Source: Dendrophyllia cribrosa | Lineage: Eukaryota; Cnidaria; Anthozoa; Scleractinia; Dendrophylliidae | Assembly: GCA_024195265.1 (NCBI GenBank) | Contig: JAJLRJ010000003.1 | Location: 31,286,143-31,350,142, forward strand | DNA: 64,000 nucleotides | Reading direction: 5' to 3' | Shown: positions 49,101 through 61,100 of the stretch, piece by piece | Numbering within the stretch: position 1 is the first letter of the stretch | How the letters are laid out: each line of letters begins with the position of its first letter | Translations under genes and position numbers: made by a program | Notes under the pieces: generated by a model | What the model saw: the letters and a program-made list of their open reading frames with translations, nothing else | Told to the model about the DNA's origin: nothing | Database searches by the model: none

Positions 49101-52100
49101 TCATATTTTAAGACAATAAAGCAAGCTTAAGGCAAGCTCCTGGCGATAATCATTAAAACACGATATTCCAGCCGGGACATGTACAGTGTCCCTTAAATTT
49201 AATTTCCAAATGGCAAAACAATGGAAAGAAACAAGCTCAATTATTCATGAAATAATACACTGAAAAGGATCAATTCTAATTTAAAGGGACACTGTCATCT
49301 ATTTTTAGTATCACTTTAAAAAGCCAAAAAACATATTTGTTTTAATGGAAACCTTAAAATAATGGTCCAGTTTTGTTAACAAATACTCTACCAGTGCACA
49401 GAAACTAGAATACACTATCTTTGGCTGCAGATGGCCAGGATGGAAATGGATTGCAACTTGAAACAATTGGCCAATTTTTTCAAATTCCTCCCAAGAGTCA
49501 TAGAAAAATTGCAGAAAAACTTATTATGGTTTGTTCTTCTTTGAAGAAATCACTTGCTATTATCTTCTTGGTGTTCTAAAAGCAATTTTATGTCTGAGCA
49601 AAGGTATTTTGTCATATATTTAGTGTATTTTGACCAAAACACAGGAAAATCTGCGTGACAATGCCCCTTTAAGATTTCTTGCCAAAAGTAACTTGCATTT
49701 TCTTTGCTTTCTTTGTCCTTTGAAAATAGGCACTATTCCTTTATTCCGAGCAGTCAGACAGTTATACAGACTAACAAGCCAAGTCGTATGAACAGTTTTG
49801 ACGGAACTGACAGTCTGGGATCTGGAATTGATTGCATTATTGAAATCCAAATTCAGGTTAAAATTGATTATTAGAATCAATCTTCCAACGGTAGTCTCAT
49901 TCGAAATAACGAATGCTCATTGGTTTGTTATTGACATCAGGTGAATGTTCACGTGCAAAGCAGGGGATCTATTTCTGTTCGCTCAACAAAAATTCATCAC
50001 TGAGTATTTTTTTGGATGTGAAGAAGCTCTCCATTTATAAAACTCTAAAAGAAGAATTCTTTAAATGTTAGTGTGCTAGCTCTGAAAGAGAAATTTTCAC
50101 AGAAAGTGAACAAAATTTCCTATGAAGTCCACGCATCTAAATTCACTGAAACCAACAGCGGCCAACAGTTGCATATTTCGCCCAAGAACTTTTGACTGAT
50201 GTCTGTATTTACTTAGGGTGCATTTTTTTGGGAAAATCCAAATCAGGATTTCTGAATCCAAAAACGGATTTTGCGTTTTTTTGGGCAAATCCAAAAACAG
50301 ATCATGAATCCATAAAATCCACACTCAGGGTGGATTCTTCGGATCAAATCCAAATCCGGATTTTTAGATTCGTGATCTGAGCGTTTTTTGGGAATGGATT
50401 CGAAAAAAGTACATCTGAGAAGTGGTCTTTCGTGCAAATTTACTCGTTCCGTTCGCTGTTTTGTTTCTTCCGCGATTTCATATCATGGGCAATTCAGGTA
50501 AGATTTTATTGCTTATATTTTGAAAACTATTTGTCGAGCAGGCTGATAAACACAAGCGAGTCAAAATAGGTTCATTTGCATACCAACGGTTTTTTTACGT
50601 TAAATGATCCGTTTTAGGATTTTTCGTTTTTTTGGTCATGAAAAATCCATATGATCCGAGATCACAAATCCAATTTCGGATTCTCCCAGAAAAACGCAGC
50701 CTTAGTAAACCGATCAACATTCGTTATTTTGACTGTAAAGCGGGACTACTTAGCTTTCTATAATGTTTAGTACTGTTTACTTTCAAACAAAGAGTTCAAC
50801 TCTTTAAAGGTGAGATTTCGTGTGTTCTCCAAAAACTTCAAAGAAATGAATACAATGGACCTGACAACCACTTTACTAGCAGCCTCAACTCGCATGATTT
50901 TATCTTCTGGTGTGGCGTTAATACGAAACTCAGGAGTGTCGGGTTCCCCATCAATTGGATCACCTCTGTACACAGTGGGTTCGTGCTCAGTGTAAGCATT
51001 GGGCTCAACACAAGCCCTGATCAAGACGCACCATTGCTCGTTGCCTGAAAAAATTCGCTCAGAGTAGCAGACGTGGGAAGCATAGGAAATACTTGGCGAA
51101 AGAAATATGGCATTAGCCCAGTTAGCAATACCAAAGTGCGTCTCACCCAGCCTGTAATGATTGCTTGGTGGCTTAATTGTGGAGCCACCTGGAAGCATGG
51201 ATCCACTAGGTTTGAGGCCATGACGTAAGATGGATTCAAGATACTGGGCTTTTGTTCCATGCCAAACGTTAATCCAGTTGGAAATTATCGAATCTAATAC
51301 GAGCCTCGTTCGATGGTCAATTGCATTACTGTGGCGTAAAACTTCTCTTCCAATAACCACGCCGTTGCGTTTAATGAAGTGGACCCTATACGCGAGGTCC
51401 TTTCCAACCAGAGAAGATACAATTTGGGAGATGCGATCTTCCTTGTAAGACAAGATTACTTGCTTTATTTCCGTGGTAGCGGCTTCGTCCGCTGGTGTGC
51501 CATCCCATTTGTTTTTAATCGTTGGATCTGCTCCGTATCGAAGCAAAAGCTCGACAATGGGACGTTGGCCATAGAAGGAAGCGGCATGGAGAGCTGTGCT
51601 GCCATCAACCTGTTTCGCGTTCACAGGAACACCCATCTTGAGCAGGGCTTCAGTTGTGTCATAGAAGCCAGAGCGAGCAGTTAGATACAGGAGAGTATGG
51701 TTGTGCTCGTCAGTGGATGTAGCCAGAGATGTATTTTTGGATATCTGGGCGAGTAGGCTGGCCGTGTCGCCAACAGTTGCGAGCACAATGACATCAGTAC
51801 TCCCTATGATTTCATATGTGTCATTACTTTTCTTTCGATATCGCTGAACTTTAGACATGAGGATGTTGTAGGACAGAGATGCCATGACCCTATCCTGTCT
51901 TCGGCTGTGATTTGCAACTCTTTTGAAAGCTGCTTTGATGTCACCTTTGGATGCATGTTGGTTCACCTGAAGCACTTGATATGGCCTTACGATTCGAGGG
52001 ACCACAGCAGTTCCTCCACCTGGAGCAGTGTATCGAAACGACACACTGCTCGTGGTGTGATGATACACAGCCACTAATGGTGGCTCTCTTCGGCGATGAA

Positions 52101-55100
52101 CTGGTGGCTCTCTTGGGCGATCAACTGGTGGATCTCTTGAGAAATAACGCCATAAAAACGACATCATTTCTTCCCTTGAACTGTGCTCTGGTTATCAAAG
52201 CAAACCTGGAAGTTTCCCGGAAATGGAAAGCGAAAGTTTCAGCTTATAATAATCACTTTATTTAAGTGTCGAAGGTATCTAGCACGCGAGTACTAATTGG
52301 GGACACTTTCCAGATCTAATTGGAATTTGGAAGTGTTGGTTTTTGAGGAGAGGGGAAAACCGGAGTACCCGGAGAAAAACCTCTCGGAGCAAGGAGAGAA
52401 CCAACAACAAACTCAACCCACATATGGCGCCGAGGCCGGGAATCGAACCCGGGCCACATTGGTGGGAGGCGAGCGCTCTCACCACTGCGCCACCCCTGCT
52501 CCCCTTAGTACCCAGGCACTCTCTTTCCGCCGTCTTTCCCAGAAGTCGTAGCAATGTGAATCACAGGCAGACCAAGCTCAGTATGTGATGGTTCTTTGAA
52601 CGAAATTCACTTTAATCTTATAAATGCTAAAAGGTTACAGATTGTAATGATAATGCTGCGAGCAGATGCTGGGCAGTATAATAAAACATAACGGAAACAG
52701 TAAATGTACATACAGATTTTGATAATTTCATACATTCATTTATTGGGTCAGTTACCATCATTTTCGAATTACCATACCATTATAAGTAGTTCTTTGTGAA
52801 ACACTGTTCAATCGGAAAACTCTAGCCCGGGACTCTGGGCACGTAACAACGCTGAAAAATTGCCTTCCCCGTGAAATGTCACTAAATCGTTCGTGACCTT
52901 GATGAATGCTCTTTGTGATCCATTGTTCAATCGGCAAACTCTGAGAACGTAACAACGCTGAAAAACTCATAAAAGAACATTGCCTTCCCCGTGAAATGTC
53001 ACTAAATCGTTCGTGACCTTGATGAATGCTTCCAGCAACAAATAAGTTTGAATTTGGCAAGATACATTTGCAAATAGAAACACTTAAGCGAGCACGTGCT
53101 ATGGACGGCGAAAGACTCATCCAGAGCCAGGCACATCTAAGTTATGATGACACCGCTGGACGTACGCTTAGTCAAAATTATCGTGATAAACAAAAATCGA
53201 ACAACATGATCTCCTCTCTGAATTTACCATTATAGTTAATTTAGAACACTGTTTCCCAGGACATTTCAGAAAAGAAGAAATAAAAAAAAAACATGTTATT
53301 TGGACTGGATTCGAACCCGGAACTACCGCTACTAGGAACGTCTTCTTACCACTAGACCACCGAACAACAAGGCGATGGGAAATTATATCTGCAAGATATT
53401 ATTTGAGTCTTGCATAGAAAATCACTGATCTACAGTGATTAGGCCTAAGCGCTGATTTCAAATGGTTAGCTTTTTGTTGAGGTTTGGTGATCAAGCTTTT
53501 CCATTTACTTTCTAAAATTATTTTCAAGCGAGTGATTTTATAGGCTTACTACAGGGTGTAGAATAAGCGCATGAATTTTATTATGTTAAAAAATCGAGGT
53601 TTGCTCAACCAGCAGCGTGGTGGTCTAGTGGTTAGAAGAGAGGATAAGTCAGCGAAGGGTCGTAGGTTCGAGTCCTGTCCGAACACTAAGGATTGTTCTT
53701 TTTCAACAAAAATGCTGACTTCCCAGAATTCCTTTCAGACTGTCAGTGTTCTAAATAAACTATAATCGTAAATTCAGAGCAATTTGAGAATTAACGATAA
53801 TGTTAAATGCAGAAAGGAGAACGGGTTGAATCGAAACTGCTGCATAACATAAGGCGCAGGGAACCCAAGGAACCACAGGCAAACCAAAGATTAGTGTGCT
53901 ACTCACCTGGGGGCTCGCAGCAATAAAGCTATTACAGTCAAAATACTCAGCGCGTTATCATTTTGGAATGACTTTCATTAATGGGGAGCGGATTGCATAT
54001 TGAAATCAAAATATATATAAAATTCGGTTTTAAATTGATTATTTGCAGAGGGTTAAATGTAAATTTAAAAAACCCTTCTAATTTTGCCCCTGTTCCAAAC
54101 GTTTGGAACTCAATTTGTACGCTATTGTGCGACTATTCAAAGAATAAAGTCACGCAAACTTGTTCAATAACAATTTAACTTCCCCTCTCAGTCTCTTACT
54201 TTGTACCCCCCATACCATTCATCACTATAAGCCACCTTATTTGACCAGAAATGACATTGACTGGACAGTGGTGGATCTGGAGGTGGGGTTTGGGTTCGGG
54301 CTTTCCTGTATCTCGCAAACAAATAAGGCTCGCAGGGCCGAAAATGTTTCAGTCTCTAACATTAATCCCCCCACCCCCACTGCTAGAGTACCTGTAAAAT
54401 GGCCCGAGTGCTTGAACATACAAACAACAGTATATTTTTAATAATGATTTTTTTTTATACAGCTATAGTCCTGAGTAAAGATGTTGATCTCTCTTCCAGG
54501 AGCTTTCTTTTGGAGGAATGGGCCCAATCCTGGATTGACTGTATAGTGAACAAGCAAACCATTCCACCATTAGCAGTGACACGCCAAATACATCAGAAAC
54601 GTCATGCAGAATATGTGGCCGTTCCTTTCAAACCAACAGAAACCTTAGGATACACTCTTCACATAAACACAAGCAACATACATCCGCTGAACATACTAAT
54701 CCAGGATTTTGGCCTTGTAAAGTAGACAATACATGTGCATGTTGCAAGACATATGGTAGAAAACGTTTAAATGCAGAGGACTACTCAACACTACGACAAA
54801 TAGTGGTAACTTTCTTTCCGGATCTCCTTTATGAAGGGATGCGAGTACTAGACGTCACCCAAAGTGTAGATAAACAGTTTAAAATGCAAGGCTAGTACAA
54901 CACCTCCCGCCGCAAAGCAAGAGAAGCCTATCTCATTCAAAAAGGCAAAACACTAACACCTAATGGCTTAAACAGACGTGATGAACATTGAAGTAGATGA
55001 TATTTACAATAACTATGATAATTTATGCTTTATTTTAGAAGTTATCAGATTTACTAGCCATTGTTTTGTACCTATATTATATATGTCATTATATCTTGTT

Positions 55101-58100
55101 ACAACTTAGGTATTTTTCATGTAATCTTATATTAGTCATATTAGCCAATCATGTACTTGTTATCTATATTCAAATTTAAGAGCCGTTGTATATTATTTTC
55201 ACTCCAACGCCGGCCCTGTAGAAGACAAGTTCTACTAGTCGAAATATTGGCCATTAAACCTGCCATTAATTTCTGTTGTACTAGCCTTGCATTTTAAACT
55301 GTTTATCTACATATGGTAGATTCACAGAAACAGTTAAAAGCACAACTACAGGAGAAACCTTCACTCTTAAGCAACACAACACCTGTCAAACAAGCAACGT
55401 TATATACTTGATTCAATGCACAAAATGCGACAATCAGTATATAGGAGAAACAAAAAACCCTGTTCACCGTCGTACAAACCAAGGTCATAAGAACATTCCC
55501 ACTGTCAGACACTTCAAAAACTGTGGGGTTAAACATTTAAAATTAACAGTCATTGAAAAACTTAGAAATCCTAATCAAGACATAAGAAGAGCAAGAGAAA
55601 GGTATTGGATTTCTCAGTAAATTCAAACCTACTATTAATAGCCAAGTTGAATTCACGTGATATATTGTTTAGTTTAGTTTAGCTTTATAACTTCATATCT
55701 GATTATTGCATCAGCATGTCACGTGTGTTCTTTCCGTTGAGCTTTTTTAAATTTCGAATGTTGTAACAGTTAATATATACCTCAGTTGCTCCTGATGAAA
55801 AGTATCCTAATATACCTGTTTCACAAGTATCTGAGCTACATAACTACAATACCCGCAGTGCATCATCTAATCAAGTAGTCATACCCTCATTTCGAACTAA
55901 TCTCAGGAGATTCTGCCCGAGCGTTATTGGAAGATTTTTTTTGGAATAGTATTCCACAATTAATCAGAGACAAACCATCTAAAAAGATGTTAAGAAAAGC
56001 GCTTTTACGCTGGTACCTTGCTCAATACTAATGAAACATCATCTCTTTTGACATTTTACTGAGCTTTTTTATAAGTTTTTCTTTACTTTTTTTACTAAAA
56101 AATTACAAGTTTTTTGTTTATACTTATGTAACTTAAGGGGCACAATATTAGTTTATCTAGATGTGCCTCTCTCCTCTCCTTCCATGTGACTTTATTTATG
56201 TATTATCATCTGCAAAGGTTTGGAGAAAATAATAAATGAAAAATGAAAAAAAATAAAAAATGTTATGGTCGAAACGTCGAGCGAATAAACCAGCAAAGCT
56301 ACATTGAAGTTGGACTCTTGACCCTCACATTTTCGTATGTATATATATATATATATATATCCATGTCTCCTGCTGAATCCCACATAAAAAAATTAATCCC
56401 AAAGTTTACCTGAATTTCTCGATTTTATATTGATTTTTCACTTCATACTCTTACGTTGAAAAATTAAGACAAGACGTTGAGACCGAAATATCGAACCACC
56501 AACGATTCCAGCGCGATAATCTAAACAGGCGCGAGAGAGCAGCTTTAGAAGGGCTAAGTGACAACAGAGATATAATCATTAAACCCGCAGACAAGGGTGG
56601 GGCGTCAACTGAGTAATGAGGAGTATTACAGAAAGGTAGAAAAAGATCTCACTCGGCAACATGGACATTCGATTAACCAATGTATTGACGAAATGATAAA
56701 TAATGGAGACTTAGAGAGGGAAACTGGCCAACTCCTAAAGCCAACAAACTCAAGAACCCCGATATTTTATATGCTCCCCAAGATCCATAAACCCAACAAT
56801 CCGGGACGACCGGTGGTCTCTTCTGTTCATAGCCATACTTAGAAATTATCAGCTTATGTGGACGAATTTCTTAGACCGTTGGCAGAAAAACTTCCGTCAC
56901 ACATAAGAGATACCACAGGTTTTATCAAAAGATTGAAAAAACTAGGAAGAGTACCAGAAAACAGTATTTTAGTAACGCTAAATGTCTCCAGTCTATACAC
57001 AAATATAGACTCAGATGATGGACTAACCATAATCGAGGAGGAATTCGAAAAAAGCGGACCGAGCCGACCTTCGGCTAAAACATTAACGGCTTGCCTCCTC
57101 GAGAAAGTCCCGCTTAAACTGAACAATTTCACATTTAATGATGAAAATTTTATACAAGTTAAAGGAACGGCAATGGGTACTAGAGCTGCTCCCAACTTCG
57201 CAGACGTGTATATGGGCCGACTAGAGGATAGATTTGTTTACCAGACAGATTGGTTCAACGATATTATTGACTGGGTACGTTTCATCGATGATATATTTCT
57301 AATTTGAGCATTTATTGAGTATCTTAACGGCGTGGTACCACTGATTAAATTCACGCACGAAATCTCCTGCAGTTCCGTGAATTTTCTTGACACGAAGGTC
57401 ATAAAGAATTCGAAAGGTGACCTCAGCACAGATGTATACCAGAAACCCACCGACACCCACCCATACCTACACTGGACCTCGGCGCATCCGCCACATTTGA
57501 AATACAGCATTCTGTACAGCCAGGCCTTAAGACTTAGAAGGATATGCTCGTCAACGGACATACTAGAACAGAGGATAATGGAATATGCTTATTTTTTCGT
57601 CGCTTGCGGCTACAAGAGAAAAATGGTACTAACCGAGATGCGAAAAGTTCTCTCTCTTACGCAGGAAGAAAGTTTGCGCGCCAGGGATAGGAGAACGACT
57701 AACCGCATTCCCTTAGTAACTACACACAACCCCCATACCACATTCATCGCAGAAAGAGCAAATAGACACTGGCTCTTTCTCCAATCGAAGGAAAGGTTAG
57801 CCCGCATTTTCCACGAACCACCATTAATCGCATATAGACGACCCAATAGTCTCCGGGATACACTTGTGAGCGCTAAACTGAAAAGCAAAAACCCCGGGAG
57901 AAGGTACCTCCACAACGGGAGGTTGTGGTCCCTGTAATAAACCTAAATGTAGCTGGTGCACACGCATAAATAAAACCTCTACCTTCACAGGCACCCAGGA
58001 CAACATGGCCTTTGATATATACCATACAGTGGATTGCCAATCGACATGGGTTATTTACATTATCGAATGTAATATTTGCAGATTACATTATGTAGGAGAG

Positions 58101-61100
58101 AGTCAGACAGGCTTCAACCTGCGACTACTGAAACAACCACAGAAACCACATTAAAAAGGCAGTTAGGAGCTGTGAACTCGCGGAGCACTTTCTTCTTAAA
58201 GTGCCTATGAAATGAATTTTTTTTCTTCGTTTTTCATTAGTTTATTATGTCCAAAGAACGAAAACAATAATCATTTCCCGAGGAAAAGAAAGAAAATCGG
58301 TTTTTTAGCCCCTCGAAGATGCGTCACTTCGGTTGAAAAGTGGCTCCAATTTTTGGAGAGCCTGGGGGCGAGTGGGCGTGCGTGATGACGTAAATTACGT
58401 AAATAGTATGACACATTGGTTTGTTTACGCTATAATTCCCTTGGAATCCTTGATAGCGTGATGGTCATTTTGCCAACGTTTTTGGCTGTACAAATGTCAG
58501 ACAGCGCCTAATTTGTTTCTTTACAGTCCTCTGAAGGTGAAGAGGATCAGTTTCGGATCACTCTTGATCAACTGAAATGATCGTGTCCACTGTAGTTTTG
58601 CCGTAGCGAGACGAACCGACTGTGCCGCTTGAGCGAAGGAAGTGAACATGAAGAAGACGGACTTTGATCATTTAGATTATTGAACGTGAAAGGTATACAT
58701 TTCAGTAGCACAGCGTCTCAGTGGGTTCGCCAGTTGAGTTGTAAGCTTATTGAACGCAGAGGCGTTTTTGTTATTTCTTTTTAGTGGCTCGTTGACTAGC
58801 GTTTTTCGAACGCGAACGATATATTTGTAGTACAAACAATCATGATATTAGCGTATTAGCGACTCGGCCGGTCTTCTCTGAAGTTCATTGATCGCGTGTG
58901 GAGATTATGAACTTATTTTATCGGCTTGGCAATTCGCTCGTCTACTTAAAGTTCTTTTTTCAATGCGAAGGATATGTCTTGGCGGCTTGCTAGTTGAATG
59001 TTTCTAAATTATACTGATATGTTATGCATATCCGAGGTGGTGTTTTTCAGGCGTTTGCTGAATTGAATGTGAATGGTGTATTTTTAGCGGCAAGGTGCCT
59101 TGATAGCGTATTTTTTTATTTATTCAAAATGTTTGAACTCAAGTATATACGTAATAATTATGCTTCTTAGTTCAGTGTCTTGCCAGCGATTGATCGTTTC
59201 TGGAAATTTTAACCACTTGGCGGCTTGTAAGTGAGTTCAAAGTATCGTGTTTACATTTATGTCTGATTTATATTTCATTGTATAAAAATTGATCTGATCG
59301 AACACGCAATGATTCAGCGATGTATTTTGTTTCGAATAGTCTTACGCATTTGTACGTGTAGATTTTTGATAGATGTTCCGTAGAATAGACGCCTTCCAGT
59401 GAACACTTGCGTCGCTGCACTTTGAATTTTATAATTCGGAATACCGTATAAACATTTATATTACTCGCCAGTCAGTGCCGATCGAGTCAGTATATTTTTG
59501 TAGGCCTCGCTGACTTCGACGGCTCTCCAGTCGAGCCGAGGCTTGAAGGAACTTCCAAACAGGATAAGGATTGGAAAAATTATGCTTGATTAAACGGCCT
59601 CACCGGCCGGAATGTTATTTTCTTTTGCAAAATACTATTAATCCTAACAATAAGCGCTTTCATTGACAACATCGCTTGACGTACCCTTTCCGATGTCGAC
59701 GAACAAATTTCGTGTATTTCGCCGGCCTATTTTCCTCTGGAGCAAAATAAAGCTTTGTTACACCCTCTGTTATCGAAGAATTCTAATATCTCGTATGTTT
59801 GAGGCCGCTCGCCACATAATATTGGTCCACCTCTAGCGACGTCTCTTGTCAGCTCCCTTGTTCTCTATATTCCCGCAGCAGTTTGTACAACTATTTACGT
59901 CACAGTGTAATAGACACTGGTTTTGGCCGCGCACAAATTGGAGCCACTTTTTAGCGCCAACAACCTAACTTTGAGACCATAAAAAAAGCATTTCGCATCG
60001 TCCCTAACACTTTAAACCTTTTATTCCAAGGTCTAAAAAGGTGAAACTTTCGATACATCAAAAAATAAATTTCATTTCATAGGCACTTTAACCCTAGAAC
60101 TCATAACTTTGACAATGACGTCACCATCACAATTATCGAGCAAATAAAACGTATTGATATGGCTGTTGAATGAAAAAAGGAATTACTCCACACAAGGGAG
60201 ATATTTTGGCAAAGAAAGCTAAAAACTCTGAAACCTACCGGACTGAATAGACGTATAGGCTAGAGTTAAGATCCGCAAAGGACCTTTATAAAGTAGTGTG
60301 TACAATAATAATGTTTTGAAACATAAGTTATAAAGGGCGTCCTACTCTAGTACGCACGTAACATCAACAACCATAATTAACGCATGATTACTAGATCACT
60401 ATCTTTATTACGTCAAGATAATTTACTTTAATCAATTGTAATTAGAACCAAACAAACACCTCTAATGAAGGCAGGCGCTGAAACGCGTTGGGTGTAATGC
60501 CAAGTCAAATCTTCAGTTGACGAACTGTCTTCAAATATATTTATATATATGTATGTATATATACATACCACTTAAAAAAATGAATCCCAAAGTTTACCTG
60601 AATTTCTCGATTTTATATTGATTTTTCACTTCAGGCAAAAGGTTCTTCAAAACTTAAGGTGGATAATGCTATCAACCGGATAAATCACTATTCAAAATCC
60701 ATTGTGTTAGTGATATCCACCTTTTGAACAACCCAGTCCAGATGGTCAAGTTTGGGCCCGTGCCGCTAAATCCCGCTCAAGAAAAAAACAAAAACAAACA
60801 AAAAAAGAAAAAGCAATCCCGAGATCCATTCCCTCAAAATTTCTTCACTAATTTTTATTGCCAATAGTCAGCCACTAAGTTTCACGTTAACTCCCTTACA
60901 GACCTCCTAGAAAGCAATCCCAGTCCTCCGCTGTCGGTCAGTATAAAACACGGACTGCGGACTACGGACTGCAGACTATGGACTGGGTATAAAACACGGA
61001 CTGGGGTATAAAACGCGGACTATGGACTGGGTATAAAACACGGACTAGGATATAAACGCGGACTGACAATCATGGACTCGGTATAAGACGCGCACTGGGT

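Larger units (their letters stand above)
56395..60633 (+). mobile_element. Penelope-like retroelement (RT + GIY-YIG), inactivated, bounded by direct repeats
   Basis: A 51-bp exact direct repeat (starting AATCCCAAAGTTTACC) lies at 56395-56445 and 60583-60633, like the pseudo-LTRs of Penelope elements. Each is preceded by a TA-rich microsatellite. Between them run the RT and GIY-YIG coding region and a nested TTAA element. A tail motif GAAGGCAGGCGCTGAAACGC lies near 60465-60490. Confidence 0.75.

Noticed and set aside
52279..52588. Overlapping 80-90 codon ORFs on both strands
   Set aside because: They are translations of the tRNA-derived SINE body and also appear over the unrelated SINE copy at 4629-4812.
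53609..53690. Possible functional tRNA gene
   Set aside because: Box A and box B are present but the acceptor and anticodon arms do not pair, and the sequence continues into a SINE tail shared with 53230-53368.
58500..58580. Possible small spliced exon (TTTCTTTACAG before an acidic stretch) inside the TTAA element
   Set aside because: The candidate peptide ends after about 17 residues and no transposase homology follows; too weak to annotate.
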